Assembly: GCF_014649735.1 (NCBI RefSeq)
Contig: NZ_BMTP01000005.1
Coordinates: 248,001-312,000 of the forward strand
Source: Streptomyces lavendofoliae
Lineage (GTDB): Bacteria > Actinomycetota > Actinomycetes > Streptomycetales > Streptomycetaceae
DNA length: 64,000 bases
Reading direction: 5' to 3'
Shown piece by piece: positions 52,482-61,824 of this stretch. Numbering within the stretch: position 1 is the stretch's first letter; each line of letters begins with the position of its first letter. The notes under the pieces are model-generated. The model was not told the origin of the DNA and did not search any database. It saw only the letters and a program-made list of their open reading frames with translations. Made by a program: the position numbers and the translations under genes.

Positions 52482-53335
52482 GCACCGTGCCCGGCACCAC
52501 CCCCCGGCTCGCCGCCCCCAAGCCACGCGGCGGGATCAGCCAGTCGGTGGCCGACTCCCTCGTGATCGCCCGGCGCAACCTCATCCGGATGTCCCGGATC
52601 CCCGAGATGGTCATCTTCGGGCTCGTGCAGCCGATCATGTTCGTGGTGCTGTTCACGTACGTGTTCGGCGGCTCGATCGAGGTCGGCAGCGCGATCTCGG
52701 CGGCCGCCTACCGGGAGTTCCTGATGGCCGGCATCTTCGCCCAGACGGTCACCTTCGCGACCGCGGGCGCCGGTGCCGGGATCGCCGACGACATGCACAA
52801 GGGCCTGATCGACCGGTTCCGCTCGCTGCCCATGGCGCGCGGAGCGGTCCTCACCGGCCGTACCCTCGCCGACCTCGTCCAGACCGCCCTGACGCTCGCC
52901 GTGCTGGCGATCGTCGCGGTCCTCCTCGGCTGGCGGGTGCACGAGAACATCGGCAAGGTGCTGCTCGGCTTCGGCCTGCTGCTCCTGCTCGGCTACGCGT
53001 TCTCGTGGATCGGCGCGCTGATCGGCCTCTCGGTGCGTACGCCCGAGGCGGCCACCTCCGGCGGCCTCATCTGGCTGTTCCCGCTGACGTTCATCTCGAA
53101 CGCCTTCGTCGACGCCAACAAGATGCCGACCGTGCTGCGGCACATCGCCGAGTGGAACCCCTTCAGCGCCACCGTGCAGGCCTGCCGGGAACTGTTCGGC
53201 AACCTGCCTCCCGGTTTCGAGGCGCCCGGCGCGTGGCCGATGCAGCACCCGATCCTCGCGTCGGTGCTGTGGTCGCTGCTGATCCTGGTGGTCTTCCGGA
53301 CCCTCGCGGTGCGCAAGTACCGCTCGGCGGGCTGA
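52478..53335 (+). CDS. ABC exporter permease (ABC-2 type, DrrB-like)
   Basis: 285 aa from GTG 52478, coupled to the ATPase by GTGA. ABC-2 family with six transmembrane helices (MVIFGLVQPIMFVVLFTYVFG, EFLMAGIFAQTVTFATAGAGAGIADDM, TLADLVQTALTLAVLAIVAVLLGW, VLLGFGLLLLLGYAFSWIGALIGL, GLIWLFPLTFISNAFVD, ILASVLWSLLILVVFRTL). EMVIFGLVQP and KGLIDRFRSLPM are DrrB signatures. A strong terminator follows. Confidence 0.92.
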   Translation: MSTVPGTTPRLAAPKPRGGISQSVADSLVIARRNLIRMSRIPEMVIFGLVQPIMFVVLFTYVFGGSIEVGSAISAAAYREFLMAGIFAQTVTFATAGAGAGIADDMHKGLIDRFRSLPMARGAVLTGRTLADLVQTALTLAVLAIVAVLLGWRVHENIGKVLLGFGLLLLLGYAFSWIGALIGLSVRTPEAATSGGLIWLFPLTFISNAFVDANKMPTVLRHIAEWNPFSATVQACRELFGNLPPGFEAPGAWPMQHPILASVLWSLLILVVFRTLAVRKYRSAG

Positions 53336-53415
53336 CCGGACGGAGGAGGACGACCGGCGGAAGGGGCGCCGGACGGAGAAGGGCGGGTCCGGACGGGCAA
53401 CGGCCGGACGACGGA

Positions 53416-53457
53416 CGGGGAAGGGCCGGGCCGCGTGTGCGGCCCGGCCCTTCCCCG
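53416..53457. terminator. Bidirectional terminator between ABC exporter and greA
   Basis: 19-bp perfect arms with a GTGT loop, between convergent genes. Confidence 0.88.
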
Positions 53458-53496
53458 TGTTCGTGTGTCCGTGCTCCGGCGCGCCCGTGCCCCGGG

Positions 53497-53994
53497 TCAG
53501 CCGGAGTAGGGCTTCGCGTCGAGGATCCGCACCGACGCCTTCTTGCCGTTGGGCAGCTCGTACTGGGCGTCCTCACCGACCTTCTTGCCGTTGACGCCCG
53601 AGCCGAGCGGCGACTGCGGGGAGTACGTCTCGATGTCGGAGCTCGCGTACTCGCGCGAGGCGAGCAGGAAGTCCAGGGTGTCGTCCTCGTCCCCGTCGAA
53701 CGCGATCGTGACCACCATGCCGGGCGCCACGACGCCGGACTGCGTGGGAGCCTCGCCCACCTTCGCGTGCTCCAGGAGCTGGGTCAGCTGGCGTACGCGC
53801 AACTCCTGCTTGCCCTGCTCCTCCTTGGCCGCGTGGTACCCGCCGTTCTCCCGCAGGTCGCCCTCCTCGCGCGCAGCCGCGATCTTGGCCGCGATCTCGG
53901 TTCGCGCGGGACCAGACAGGTACTCCAGCTCGGCCCTGAGCTGGTTGTACGCCTCCTGGGTGAGCCAGGTGACGTTGTCGCTGGTCTGGGTCAC
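53497..53994 (-). CDS. greA: Transcription elongation factor GreA
   Basis: Stimulates transcript cleavage by backtracked RNA polymerase. 165 aa from GTG 53994, behind GAGGAG. N-terminal coiled-coil at about 10-80 with the acidic tip REEGDLRENGGYHAAKEEQG, and the C-terminal FKBP-like domain (VVAPGMVVTIAFDGDEDDTLDFLLASRE...SPQSPLGSGVNGKKVGEDAQYEL). Standard length. A DUF4307 gene lies upstream in the same direction. Confidence 0.95.
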   Translation of the reverse strand: MTQTSDNVTWLTQEAYNQLRAELEYLSGPARTEIAAKIAAAREEGDLRENGGYHAAKEEQGKQELRVRQLTQLLEHAKVGEAPTQSGVVAPGMVVTIAFDGDEDDTLDFLLASREYASSDIETYSPQSPLGSGVNGKKVGEDAQYELPNGKKASVRILDAKPYSG

Positions 53995-54171
53995 AGGTGC
54001 TCCTCGTCGGTACTGGGAATACAAAGCATCGCCCTACCCAGAAGGATTGTGCCTTCCTGGATGGGCGAAACCACGAGCCTAACAATTTCGGCGGGCAAGG
54101 GGGAGGACGAAAGCCACGGAATCCGCGTCCGCGCAGGTCACGGCGGAAAGACCGGACCACGCGTGGCGCGT

Positions 54172-54573
54172 CTACTCCGACGTGCAGCCGAGCAGCTCGG
54201 TACTGGTCGCCCTGGCCGTCGTACGCACCGTGACGACCTCGTCGATCCGGTCCACGGCCTGGTCGAACCGGACGTCCTTGTGGCCCACCTCGGCGCCGTT
54301 CTCCGCCAGGGCGCGCACGGTGCAGGAGCCCTTGGCGTCCCGGTCCTTGCGCACCTCCAGGTGCACCTGCACCCGGTCGTCGGCCGAGACGTCGAACTTG
54401 ATCATTTCGGCGCTGACCCGCTGGCCGGCGACGTAGTCGTACCCGAACCAGCCCACCAGGGCGAGCAGCGCGACGCCCAGCACCGAGCCGACGATCTTGA
54501 GCGTGCGGTCGGCGCGCTCGTCCGCCGAGCGGCCGTAACGGCCCTCGGGCAGCCCTTCCCGCACCGCACTCAT
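54172..54573 (-). CDS. DUF4307 membrane protein
   Basis: 133 aa. Basic N-terminus (EGRYGRSADERADRTLKI), one transmembrane helix (VGSVLGVALLALVGWFGYDYV), then a beta-rich extracytoplasmic DUF4307 domain (AEMIKFDVSADDRVQVHLEVRKDRDAKGSCTVRAL...TTARATSTELLGCTSE) with two conserved Cys that could pair. Usually found between greA and mca in actinobacteria, as here; function unknown. Confidence 0.88.
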   Translation of the reverse strand: MSAVREGLPEGRYGRSADERADRTLKIVGSVLGVALLALVGWFGYDYVAGQRVSAEMIKFDVSADDRVQVHLEVRKDRDAKGSCTVRALAENGAEVGHKDVRFDQAVDRIDEVVTVRTTARATSTELLGCTSE

Positions 54574-54723
54574 GATCGTTCCTTTCCTCGGCCGGACGGC
54601 GGAATTTTCCGCCCGCCGATTCCGTCACTATAGAAGCCGCCGCCCGCCGCCCGGCCGCCACCCCGCAACGACGTCCCCGCGGGACGGCTCTTGTTGACCG
54701 TGACAATTCATGAGGATCGAGTC

Positions 54724-55605
54724 TTGACTGAGCAGCTGCGACTGATGGCCGTTCACGCCCACCCCGACGACGAGTCGAGCAAGGGCGCGGCAACGATGGC
54801 CAAGTATGTGTCCGAGGGGGTGGACGTGCTGGTCGTGACCTGCACCGGGGGCGAGCGCGGTTCCATCCTCAACCCGAAGCTCCAGGGCGACCCGTACATC
54901 GAGGAGAACATCCACGAGGTGCGCCGCAAGGAGATGGACGAGGCCCGCGAGATCCTCGGCGTCAGGCAGGAGTGGCTCGGATTCGTCGACTCCGGACTGC
55001 CCGAGGGCGACCCGCTGCCGCCGCTGCCCCAGGGCTGTTTCGCGCTGGAGGACGTGGACAAGGCCGCCGGGCGCCTGGTGAAGTCCATCCGGGCCTTCCG
55101 CCCGCAGGTGATCACCACGTACGACGAGAACGGTGGATACCCGCACCCCGACCACATCATGACCCACAAGATCACGATGGTGGCCTTCGAGGGCGCGGCC
55201 GACCCCGAGAAGTACCCGGAGCCGGAGTTCGGCCCCGTGTGGCAGCCCTCGAAGGTCTACTACAACCAGGGCTTCAACCGTCCCCGCACGGTCGCCCTGC
55301 ACGAGGCGCTGCTCGCCCGTGGCCTGGAGTCGCCGTACGGCGAGTGGCTGGAGCGCTGGAAGGAGTTCGAGCGCGCCGAGCGGACCCTGACCACGCACGT
55401 GCCGTGCGCCGACTTCTTCGAGATCCGCGACAAGGCGCTGATCGCCCACGCGACGCAGATCGACCCGGACGGCGGCTGGTTCCGCGTGCCGATGGAGATC
55501 CAGAAGGAGGTCTGGCCCACCGAGGACTACGAGCTGGCCAAGTCCGTGGTGGACACCTCCCTCCCCGAGGACGACCTCTTCGCGGGCATCCGGGACAATG
55601 CCTGA
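54724..55605 (+). CDS. mca: Mycothiol S-conjugate amidase
   Basis: Cleaves mycothiol conjugates of electrophiles and drugs, releasing mercapturic acids for export. 293 aa. I chose TTG 54724 because GAGG lies eight bases upstream and MTEQLRLMAVHAHPDDES is the family N-terminus; GTG 54700 is possible. Zinc ligands are in HAHPDDESSKG (His and Asp) and in PHPDHIMTHKI; other motifs are CTGGERGSILNP and YNQGFNRPR. Marks a mycothiol-making actinobacterium. Confidence 0.94.
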   Translation: MTEQLRLMAVHAHPDDESSKGAATMAKYVSEGVDVLVVTCTGGERGSILNPKLQGDPYIEENIHEVRRKEMDEAREILGVRQEWLGFVDSGLPEGDPLPPLPQGCFALEDVDKAAGRLVKSIRAFRPQVITTYDENGGYPHPDHIMTHKITMVAFEGAADPEKYPEPEFGPVWQPSKVYYNQGFNRPRTVALHEALLARGLESPYGEWLERWKEFERAERTLTTHVPCADFFEIRDKALIAHATQIDPDGGWFRVPMEIQKEVWPTEDYELAKSVVDTSLPEDDLFAGIRDNA

Positions 55606-55606
55606 C

Positions 55607-55852
55607 ATGAGCGCACACCAGGCACTGACCCAGCTCGTCCCGCTCGCCGCCAAGGAGCTCGACGAGAACAAGGTGACCCCCGGCGTCCTCGGTTTCCTCG
55701 TGTTCGCGGTCATGGCCGTGGGCGTGTGGCTGCTGATGAAGTCGATGAACCGGCACATGGGCAAGGTCGACTTCGAGGAGGCCCCGGAAGCCGGTGCCCA
55801 GGCCCCCGCCGCCGCGGGTGCCGAGCCCGCGCCCGGCAAGAGCGCGCGGTAG
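55607..55852 (+). CDS. Small membrane protein after mca
   Basis: 81 aa from ATG 55607 (ATG 55598 overlaps the mca stop). One transmembrane helix (VTPGVLGFLVFAVMAVGVWLLM) flanked by acidic N-terminal residues and SMNRHMGKVDFEEAP; the tail is Ala/Pro-rich. Conserved downstream of mca in actinobacteria, as I recall; function unknown. Likely cotranscribed with mca. Confidence 0.8.
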   Translation: MSAHQALTQLVPLAAKELDENKVTPGVLGFLVFAVMAVGVWLLMKSMNRHMGKVDFEEAPEAGAQAPAAAGAEPAPGKSAR

Positions 55853-55878
55853 CGGACGCCGTCGCCGTTCGCCGTCAC

Positions 55879-55913
55879 GGCTCCACGACCGCCTGCCCGG
55901 TGGCCGTGGAGCC
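55879..55913 (+). terminator. Terminator after the mca unit
   Basis: 9-bp arms GGCTCCACG / CGTGGAGCC with a 17-nt loop. Confidence 0.65.
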
Positions 55914-55924
55914 TTCTCCCGCGC

Positions 55925-56014
55925 CCGGGCCCCCCGGGTCCGGTGCGGGAGCCTTTCGCGTCCGGCGTCCGGGCCCCCCGGGTCCGGTGCGGGAGCCTTT
56001 CTCGCGTCCGGCGT
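55925..56014. repeat. Two tandem copies of a 44-bp unit
   Basis: Copies at 55925-55968 and 55969-56014 are nearly identical apart from a 2-base insertion in the second. Each contains CCCGGG-type self-complementary sequence and the block GTGCGGGAGCCTTTC. It lies between convergent genes, just past the STAND gene stop. Confidence 0.8.
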
Positions 56015-56026
56015 CCGGCTCCGTCC

Positions 56027-59000
56027 TCAGGGGCGGGCGCCGGACGCCGTGGGGACGCCCATGACCTCGCGCGCGTGGCGGTCGGGGGTCAGGCCGAGGG
56101 TCCACGCCTGCCAGGGCGACTCCAGGCGGATGCCGCGCTCCAGGACCAGGGACCAGGCCGTGAGGGTCTCCGTCAGCCGCGGGTCCCGGGCCGGGTGGGC
56201 GGCCTCCCCCAGCGCGGCGAGTTCCTCCTGGGCGACGACCGTGCCGACCTCCACCCCGCCCGGCGAGCCGTACGGCAGCAGCGTGCAGCGCAGGAAGCGC
56301 GACCAGTCCGCGCCGCGGAGGTCGCCGTACGAGGCGAACAACGCCGTCGCCTCGTCCGTCAGAGCGAGCGCCTGCGGGGCGCGGCTGTTGCCCGCGTCGA
56401 TCACCGCCAGCTCCAGGCACGTCCACGCCTCGCCGTGCGCGACCCCGATGCGGCGGAAGTCCGCGCGGGCGTCCACCAGCAGCTGCCGGGCGAAGCCGGA
56501 GTTGCGGAGGTTGCCCGTCCGGGCGGCGCGCTGGTCACGGGTGACGCGGCCCGCGTGGTGGCGGGCGCACGCCAGGCCGTACACGTCCCGCATCCGGGAG
56601 AACATCGTGCGGGCCCGCTCCAGCTCGCGCACCGCCTCGTCGGTGTCGCCCGCCTCCTCCAGCGCCTGGCCCAGGTAGTACAGCGTCCACGCCTCGCCGC
56701 GCACGTCCTCGTTGTCCCGGTGGCGGGTCAGGGCCGTGCGCAGCTGCCCGGCCGCCGGGCCGGGATCACCCGCCACCAGGCGGGCCCGGCCAAGCTGGGT
56801 GAGCGCCCACGCCTCACCGCGCCCGTCGTGCGTGCGCCCGTACAGCTCCAGCGCCGTCCGCAGCTCCCCCTCGGCGCGCGGCACCTCGCCCATCCGCAGG
56901 CACACCTGCCCCAGCTGGAAGCGCGTCCAGGCCTCGCCGTGCGGCGACTCGTTCTCCCGGTGCAGCGCCAGCGCCGTGCCGAGCAGCGCCCGCGCCTCCC
57001 CGAGGTTCGCCCGGTCGCGCTCCACCGCGCCGAGGGCGTGCAGTGTCCACGCCCGGTCCGGGGCCAGCTCCGGCGGCTCCTGGAGCTCCAGCGCCTCGCG
57101 CAGCCGCACCGCCGCCTCCGGCAGGTTGCCCTGGTGGTGGAGCGTGATGCCCAGCGAGCACAGCGCCAGCGCCGCCCCGGCGTCCTGGTGGGCCTCCTGG
57201 TACAGCGACACCACGGAGGTCAGCGTGGTACGCGCCGTGTCGAGCTCGCCCAGCTGCCGGGCCGCGATCCCCGTACGCCACCGCACCGACCGCACCAGCA
57301 GCCCCTGGTCCACCGCCTCGGTGAGCCGCTGGAGCTCGCCCAGCCGGTGCAGGTCGCCGCGGAGCAGGCAGTAGTCGCACAGCGCGCCCAGCAGGTCCAG
57401 CACCGTCTGCCGGCTCACCCCCTCCGCACCCCGCAGCGCGGCCGTGATGAACGCCGACTCGTCGTCCAGCCAGCGCAGCGCCGCGTCCGGCGACGCGAAG
57501 CCGTGCCCGTCGAACCGGGACCCCTGGCCGGCCCGCGTCGACATCTTGCCGTCGACCATGCGGATCACCGCGTCGGCGAGCTCCGCGTAGTTCCGCACCA
57601 GCCGCTCCTGCGCCGCGGCGATCGCCTCCGCGTCCTCCTCCTCGCGCAGCCGCGCCGCCGCGAACGCCCGCACCGCGTCGTGCAGCCGGAACCGGTCGCC
57701 CCGCGCCCGGTCCAGCAGGCCCGCGCCCGCCAGCTCCCGCAGCCGCTGCCGGGCCTCCTCCTCACCGGCGGCCAGCAGCGCCGCGGCCGCCGCCGCGCCG
57801 AGGGACGCGCGGCCCGCCAGAGCCAGGCGCCGCAGCAGCCGCCGCTGGTCGTCGTCCAGGTCGGTGGCGTAGCGGAACGCCAGGGCCCGCTCCACCGGAC
57901 CGCCCGTCCGCGCGGCCAGCTCCCGCGCGACCTCGCCCACCGGACGGACACCGACCGCCGGGCCCGCCACCCGCAGGGCCAGCGGCAGCCCCCCGCACAG
58001 CTCCCGCAGCCGCTCCGTGCCCGCCGCGTCGAACGGACCGGGGCGCGGCCCCTCGGACGCCGACCGCAGCAACTCCTCGGCGTCCGGCCCGTCCAGGGCG
58101 CCCACCGGCAGGTGGTGCACCCAGGCCGGCACGTCCTCGCCCAGCTCCAGCGGCTCACGCGCCGTCACCAGCACCAGGCCGTCCGAGCGCTCGGGGATCA
58201 GCGTGCGCACCTGGGCCGCGTCGTGCGCGTCGTCCAGCACCACGGTGACCGGCAGCCCGGTCAGATGCTGGTGGTACACCTCGGCCAGCCTGCGCGCCTG
58301 CTGGTCGGCCGACGTCCGCTCGCGCGGCAGCAACTGCTCACGCGGTGCCCCCAGCCGGTTGAGCAGGCTCAGCAGGGCGTCCCGGGTCGTCAGGGGCGGC
58401 TCATCGCCCCCCGCGCCCCGCAGGTCGACCAGGCACGCGCCGCGGAACAGGTCCCGCAGCCGGTGCGTGGCCCGCACGGCCAGCGCCGTGCGGCCCGCGC
58501 CGGGCTCGCCGTGCAGCACCACGACCACGGGCCGCGTCTCGGTGGAGGCCCGCGCCTCGCGCACCCACCGCTCGATCCGCTCCAGCTCCGCACGCCGCCC
58601 CGCGAACGGCGCGTCCGGCTCCGGCAGGTGCCCGTAGGACTGCTCCAGGGCGGCGCGCCGGCGGGCGATCGCGCTGCGGTCGAGCCCCCGCAGCCGGGGC
58701 GCCGCCCGCGGCTCCGGTTTCTTCGCGGCGGCGGCCGCCAGGATCCGCTGCTGGTCCAGGAAGGGGCGCACCCCCCGTACCTCCAGCGCCGTGAGCCACT
58801 GGAGCCGCAGCTGCTCGGCGCCGCCGGGCCGGCCCAGCTCGCCGGCCCGCCGGTGCGCGGCGGGCCAGTGCGCCGCCGTCGCCCGCAGCACCGTCGCCGC
58901 CGCCCCGGCGACGGCGACGGCCGCCCCGGCGGCCAGCGCCGTGCCCGCCGCCGTGCCCAGCGCCAGGTCCGCGCCGGCGGCGGCCACCGCGGCGACCGCC

Positions 59001-59263
59001 GTGACCAGCGCGGGCGCCCCGACGGCCCGGCGGTCGAACCGCTCCGCCAGGGGGACCGGGTCCACCCGCGCCTCGTCCAGCGCCGCCACGAACGCCGCGT
59101 ACTCCTCGGCGGCGCCCGCCGCCATGGTGTCCAGCGCGTCCCGGCCCCGCGCCAGCAGCACCGCCGCGTCGGCACGGCCGCCCGAGCGCCGTACCTCCTC
59201 CTCCACAGCCCTGGCCAGCAGCCGCTGCGCCTCCGCACGATGGCTGTCCCGCATCCGCGTCAT
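56027..59263 (-). CDS. STAND-type NTPase: NB-ARC with C-terminal TPR array
   Basis: 1078 aa from ATG 59263, with GGAGG seven bases upstream. N-terminal 230 residues include a helical region (EAQRLLARAVEEEVRRSG) and two hydrophobic hairpin-like stretches (ALVTAVAAVAAAGADLALG; GTALAAGAAVAVAGAAATVL), so it may be membrane-associated. NB-ARC at about 245-560: P-loop VVVLHGEPGAGRTALAV, Walker B TVVLDDAHDA, GLPLAL motif. The C-terminal half has about ten TPR-like repeats (GEAWTRFQLGQVCLRMGEVPRAEGELRTAL pattern). STAND proteins switch on ligand binding; here a regulatory or signalling role is likely, with an immune-type role possible. Confidence 0.88.
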   Translation of the reverse strand: MTRMRDSHRAEAQRLLARAVEEEVRRSGGRADAAVLLARGRDALDTMAAGAAEEYAAFVAALDEARVDPVPLAERFDRRAVGAPALVTAVAAVAAAGADLALGTAAGTALAAGAAVAVAGAAATVLRATAAHWPAAHRRAGELGRPGGAEQLRLQWLTALEVRGVRPFLDQQRILAAAAAKKPEPRAAPRLRGLDRSAIARRRAALEQSYGHLPEPDAPFAGRRAELERIERWVREARASTETRPVVVVLHGEPGAGRTALAVRATHRLRDLFRGACLVDLRGAGGDEPPLTTRDALLSLLNRLGAPREQLLPRERTSADQQARRLAEVYHQHLTGLPVTVVLDDAHDAAQVRTLIPERSDGLVLVTAREPLELGEDVPAWVHHLPVGALDGPDAEELLRSASEGPRPGPFDAAGTERLRELCGGLPLALRVAGPAVGVRPVGEVARELAARTGGPVERALAFRYATDLDDDQRRLLRRLALAGRASLGAAAAAALLAAGEEEARQRLRELAGAGLLDRARGDRFRLHDAVRAFAAARLREEEDAEAIAAAQERLVRNYAELADAVIRMVDGKMSTRAGQGSRFDGHGFASPDAALRWLDDESAFITAALRGAEGVSRQTVLDLLGALCDYCLLRGDLHRLGELQRLTEAVDQGLLVRSVRWRTGIAARQLGELDTARTTLTSVVSLYQEAHQDAGAALALCSLGITLHHQGNLPEAAVRLREALELQEPPELAPDRAWTLHALGAVERDRANLGEARALLGTALALHRENESPHGEAWTRFQLGQVCLRMGEVPRAEGELRTALELYGRTHDGRGEAWALTQLGRARLVAGDPGPAAGQLRTALTRHRDNEDVRGEAWTLYYLGQALEEAGDTDEAVRELERARTMFSRMRDVYGLACARHHAGRVTRDQRAARTGNLRNSGFARQLLVDARADFRRIGVAHGEAWTCLELAVIDAGNSRAPQALALTDEATALFASYGDLRGADWSRFLRCTLLPYGSPGGVEVGTVVAQEELAALGEAAHPARDPRLTETLTAWSLVLERGIRLESPWQAWTLGLTPDRHAREVMGVPTASGARP

Positions 59264-59499
59264 CCGTCCCCCTCCGCCGGCGATCGTTCCGGGACAAGTG
59301 TCCGCCGCACGGCTGATCGGCGCGAGGGGCTGTGGACAACCCGCGCTCCCCACCGGCCGGATCGCTCCCGGACCGCCGGACGGCCGGACCGCCGGACGGC
59401 TCCGGGACACGCCCGACCGCCGATCCGCGTCCCGGCCGACTCGGCCGCCGCCCCGGACGTCCGAGGCACCGGCCACGCGCATCCGGCAGGATGGGTGGT

Positions 59500-61554
59500 A
59501 TGGCGAACCGACTGGCCCATGAGACGTCCCCCTACCTCCTCCAGCACGCCGACAACCCGGTCGACTGGTGGCCCTGGTCGGACGGGGCCTTCGAGGAGGC
59601 GCGGCGCCGGGGGGTACCCGTGCTGCTCAGCGTCGGTTACAGCTCGTGCCACTGGTGCCACGTCATGGCGCACGAGTCGTTCGAGGACGCGACGACCGCC
59701 GAGTACGTCAACGAGCACTTCGTCCCGGTCAAGGTCGACCGCGAGGAGCGCCCGGACGTCGACGCCGTCTACATGGAGGCCGTGCAGGCCGCCACCGGCC
59801 ACGGCGGCTGGCCCATGACCGTGTTCCTGACGCCCGACGCCGAGCCGTTCTACTTCGGTACCTACTTCCCGCCCGCGCCCCGCCACGGCATGCCGTCCTT
59901 CCCGCAGGTCCTCCAGGGCGTCGCGATCGCCTGGGCCGACCGGCGCGAGGAGGTGGACGAGGTCGCGGGCAACATCGTGCGGGAGCTGTCCGGGCGGTCC
60001 CTCGCCTACGGCGGGGCCGGCGCGCCCGGCGAGCAGGAGCTCGCCCAGGCGCTGCTCGGGCTCACCCGCGACTACGACGACCGGCACGGCGGTTTCGGCG
60101 GGGCGCCGAAGTTCCCGCCGTCCATGGTGATCGAGTTCCTGCTGCGCCACCACGCCCGCACCGGGGCCGAGGGCGCCCTTCAGATGGCCGCCGACACCTG
60201 CGAGGCGATGGCCAGGGGCGGCATCTACGACCAGCTCGGCGGCGGGTTCGCCCGCTACTCGGTGGACCGCGAGTGGGTCGTGCCGCACTTCGAGAAGATG
60301 CTGTACGACAACGCCCTGCTGTGCCGTGTCTACGCCCACCTGTGGCGGGTCACCGGCAGCGACCTGGCCCGCCGGGTCGCCCTGGAGACCGCGGACTTCA
60401 TGGTGCGGGAACTGCGCACCGCCGAGGGCGGGTTCGCCTCCGCGCTGGACGCGGACAGCGACGACGGCACCGGCAGCCACGTCGAGGGCGCCTTCTACGT
60501 GTGGACGCCCCAGCAGCTGCGCGAGGTGCTCGGCGACGAGGACGCCGCGTACGCCGCCCGGCACTACGGCGTCACGGAGGAGGGCACGTTCGAGAAGGGT
60601 GCCTCGGTGCTGCAACTGCCGCGGGGTACCGGGGTCGTCGACGCCGAGCGGCTGGAGGGGATCCGCGAGCGGCTGCTCGCCGCCCGTGCGGAGCGCCCCC
60701 GTCCGGGCCGGGACGACAAGATCGTCGCCGCCTGGAACGGCCTGGCGATCGCGGCGCTCGCCGAGACCGGTGCCTACTTCGACCGGCCCGACCTCGTCGA
60801 GCGGGCCACGGAGGCCGCCGACCTGCTCGTACGGCTGCACCTGGGCTCCGGCGCGCGGCTCGGCCGCACCTCCCGGGACGGGCACGCCGGAGCGAACGCC
60901 GGGGTGCTGGAGGACTACGCCGACGTCGCCGAGGGGTTCCTGGCGCTGGCGGCCGTGACCGGTGAGGGCGTCTGGCTGGAGTTCTCCGGCTTCCTCCTCG
61001 ACATCGTGCTGGACCGGTTCACCGGCGAGGGGGGCGCGCTGTTCGACACCGCGCACGACGCCGAGCGGCTGATCCGCCGGCCCCAGGACCCCACCGACAA
61101 CGCCACCCCGTCCGGCTGGACGGCCGCCGCCGGTGCCCTGCTGTCGTACGCGGCGCACACCGGCTCCGAGGCCCACCGCGCCGCCGCCGAGGGCGCCCTG
61201 GGCGTGGTGAAGGCCCTCGGCCCGCGCGCGCCCCGGTTCATCGGCTGGGGCCTCGCCGTGGCGGAGGCGCTCCTCGACGGGCCGCGCGAGGTCGCCGTCG
61301 TCGGCCACCGGGACGACGACGCCGCTCGCGCGCTGCACCGCGCCGCGCTGCTGGGCACCGCCCCCGGCGCCGTGGTGGCCTTCGGCGAACCGGCCGCGGG
61401 CCCCCTCGGCGCACCGGCGGCCGAGGAGGAGTTCCCGCTGCTCAGGGACCGCCCCCTGGTGGACGGGCGGCCCGCGGCGTACGTCTGCCGCCACTTCACC
61501 TGTGAGGCGCCTACCACAGATCCGGAGGATCTGGCGGCAAAACTGGCCAACTGA
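59500..61554 (+). CDS. DUF255 thioredoxin-fold protein (YyaL/SSP411 family)
   Basis: 684 aa from ATG 59500 (ATG 59491 possible). N-terminal thioredoxin-like domain at 1-165 begins [25 protein letters not shown]; it has the CHWCHVM active-site motif (CxxC) and [12 protein letters not shown]. The rest is an (alpha/alpha)6 barrel, like sugar epimerases ([40 protein letters not shown]). Widely conserved; function unsettled. No cellulase or sugar gene beside it gives a clue. Length is typical. Confidence 0.9.
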   Translation: MANRLAHETSPYLLQHADNPVDWWPWSDGAFEEARRRGVPVLLSVGYSSCHWCHVMAHESFEDATTAEYVNEHFVPVKVDREERPDVDAVYMEAVQAATGHGGWPMTVFLTPDAEPFYFGTYFPPAPRHGMPSFPQVLQGVAIAWADRREEVDEVAGNIVRELSGRSLAYGGAGAPGEQELAQALLGLTRDYDDRHGGFGGAPKFPPSMVIEFLLRHHARTGAEGALQMAADTCEAMARGGIYDQLGGGFARYSVDREWVVPHFEKMLYDNALLCRVYAHLWRVTGSDLARRVALETADFMVRELRTAEGGFASALDADSDDGTGSHVEGAFYVWTPQQLREVLGDEDAAYAARHYGVTEEGTFEKGASVLQLPRGTGVVDAERLEGIRERLLAARAERPRPGRDDKIVAAWNGLAIAALAETGAYFDRPDLVERATEAADLLVRLHLGSGARLGRTSRDGHAGANAGVLEDYADVAEGFLALAAVTGEGVWLEFSGFLLDIVLDRFTGEGGALFDTAHDAERLIRRPQDPTDNATPSGWTAAAGALLSYAAHTGSEAHRAAAEGALGVVKALGPRAPRFIGWGLAVAEALLDGPREVAVVGHRDDDAARALHRAALLGTAPGAVVAFGEPAAGPLGAPAAEEEFPLLRDRPLVDGRPAAYVCRHFTCEAPTTDPEDLAAKLAN

Positions 61555-61558
61555 CGCC

Positions 61559-61577
61559 GGATACAGAGTTTTTATCC
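61559..61577 (+). terminator. Possible weak hairpin after the DUF255 gene
   Basis: GGATA / TATCC with a loop containing five T, rare in this GC-rich window. Confidence 0.35.
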
Positions 61578-61624
61578 AGACACCTCCTGACTGTCACCCT
61601 CTGCCTCTATTCTCATCGCACAAA

Positions 61625-61638
61625 GGAGTCGAGACTCC
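61625..61638. promoter_or_regulatory. Inverted repeat GGAGTC-GA-GACTCC in the glycosyltransferase leader
   Basis: Perfect 6-bp arms in the 270-base gap before the glycosyltransferase operon; possible operator. A second hairpin CCACCGGTG / CACCGGTGG with a CGAC loop is at 61758-61779. Confidence 0.45.
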
Positions 61639-61824
61639 GCGCATGTTCTGGGGAGGGCGTGCGCGGACGCTGAACGAGGGCGTCGACGGCCAGGGGGGTC
61701 CTGCCGCGACTCGCCCCTGACATGTCTCTTGGGGAACGACCGCGTCGCGGCGGCGTACCACCGGTGCGACCACCGGTGGGCACACCTGCTCCGCCGTGCC
61801 GCGGTCGGAGGGGGGAACCTTTCC

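Noticed and set aside
55943..59818. 1291-codon plus-strand open frame opposite the STAND gene
   Set aside because: Composition is Arg/Gln/Pro/His-rich with no domain; it is the antisense shadow of a high-GC gene with recognisable NB-ARC and TPR motifs on the minus strand.
61729..61824. Longer N-terminus for the GT2 protein starting at 61729
   Set aside because: The extra 32 residues are not hydrophobic or conserved-looking, and GTG 61825 has a strong upstream GGAGGGGGG.
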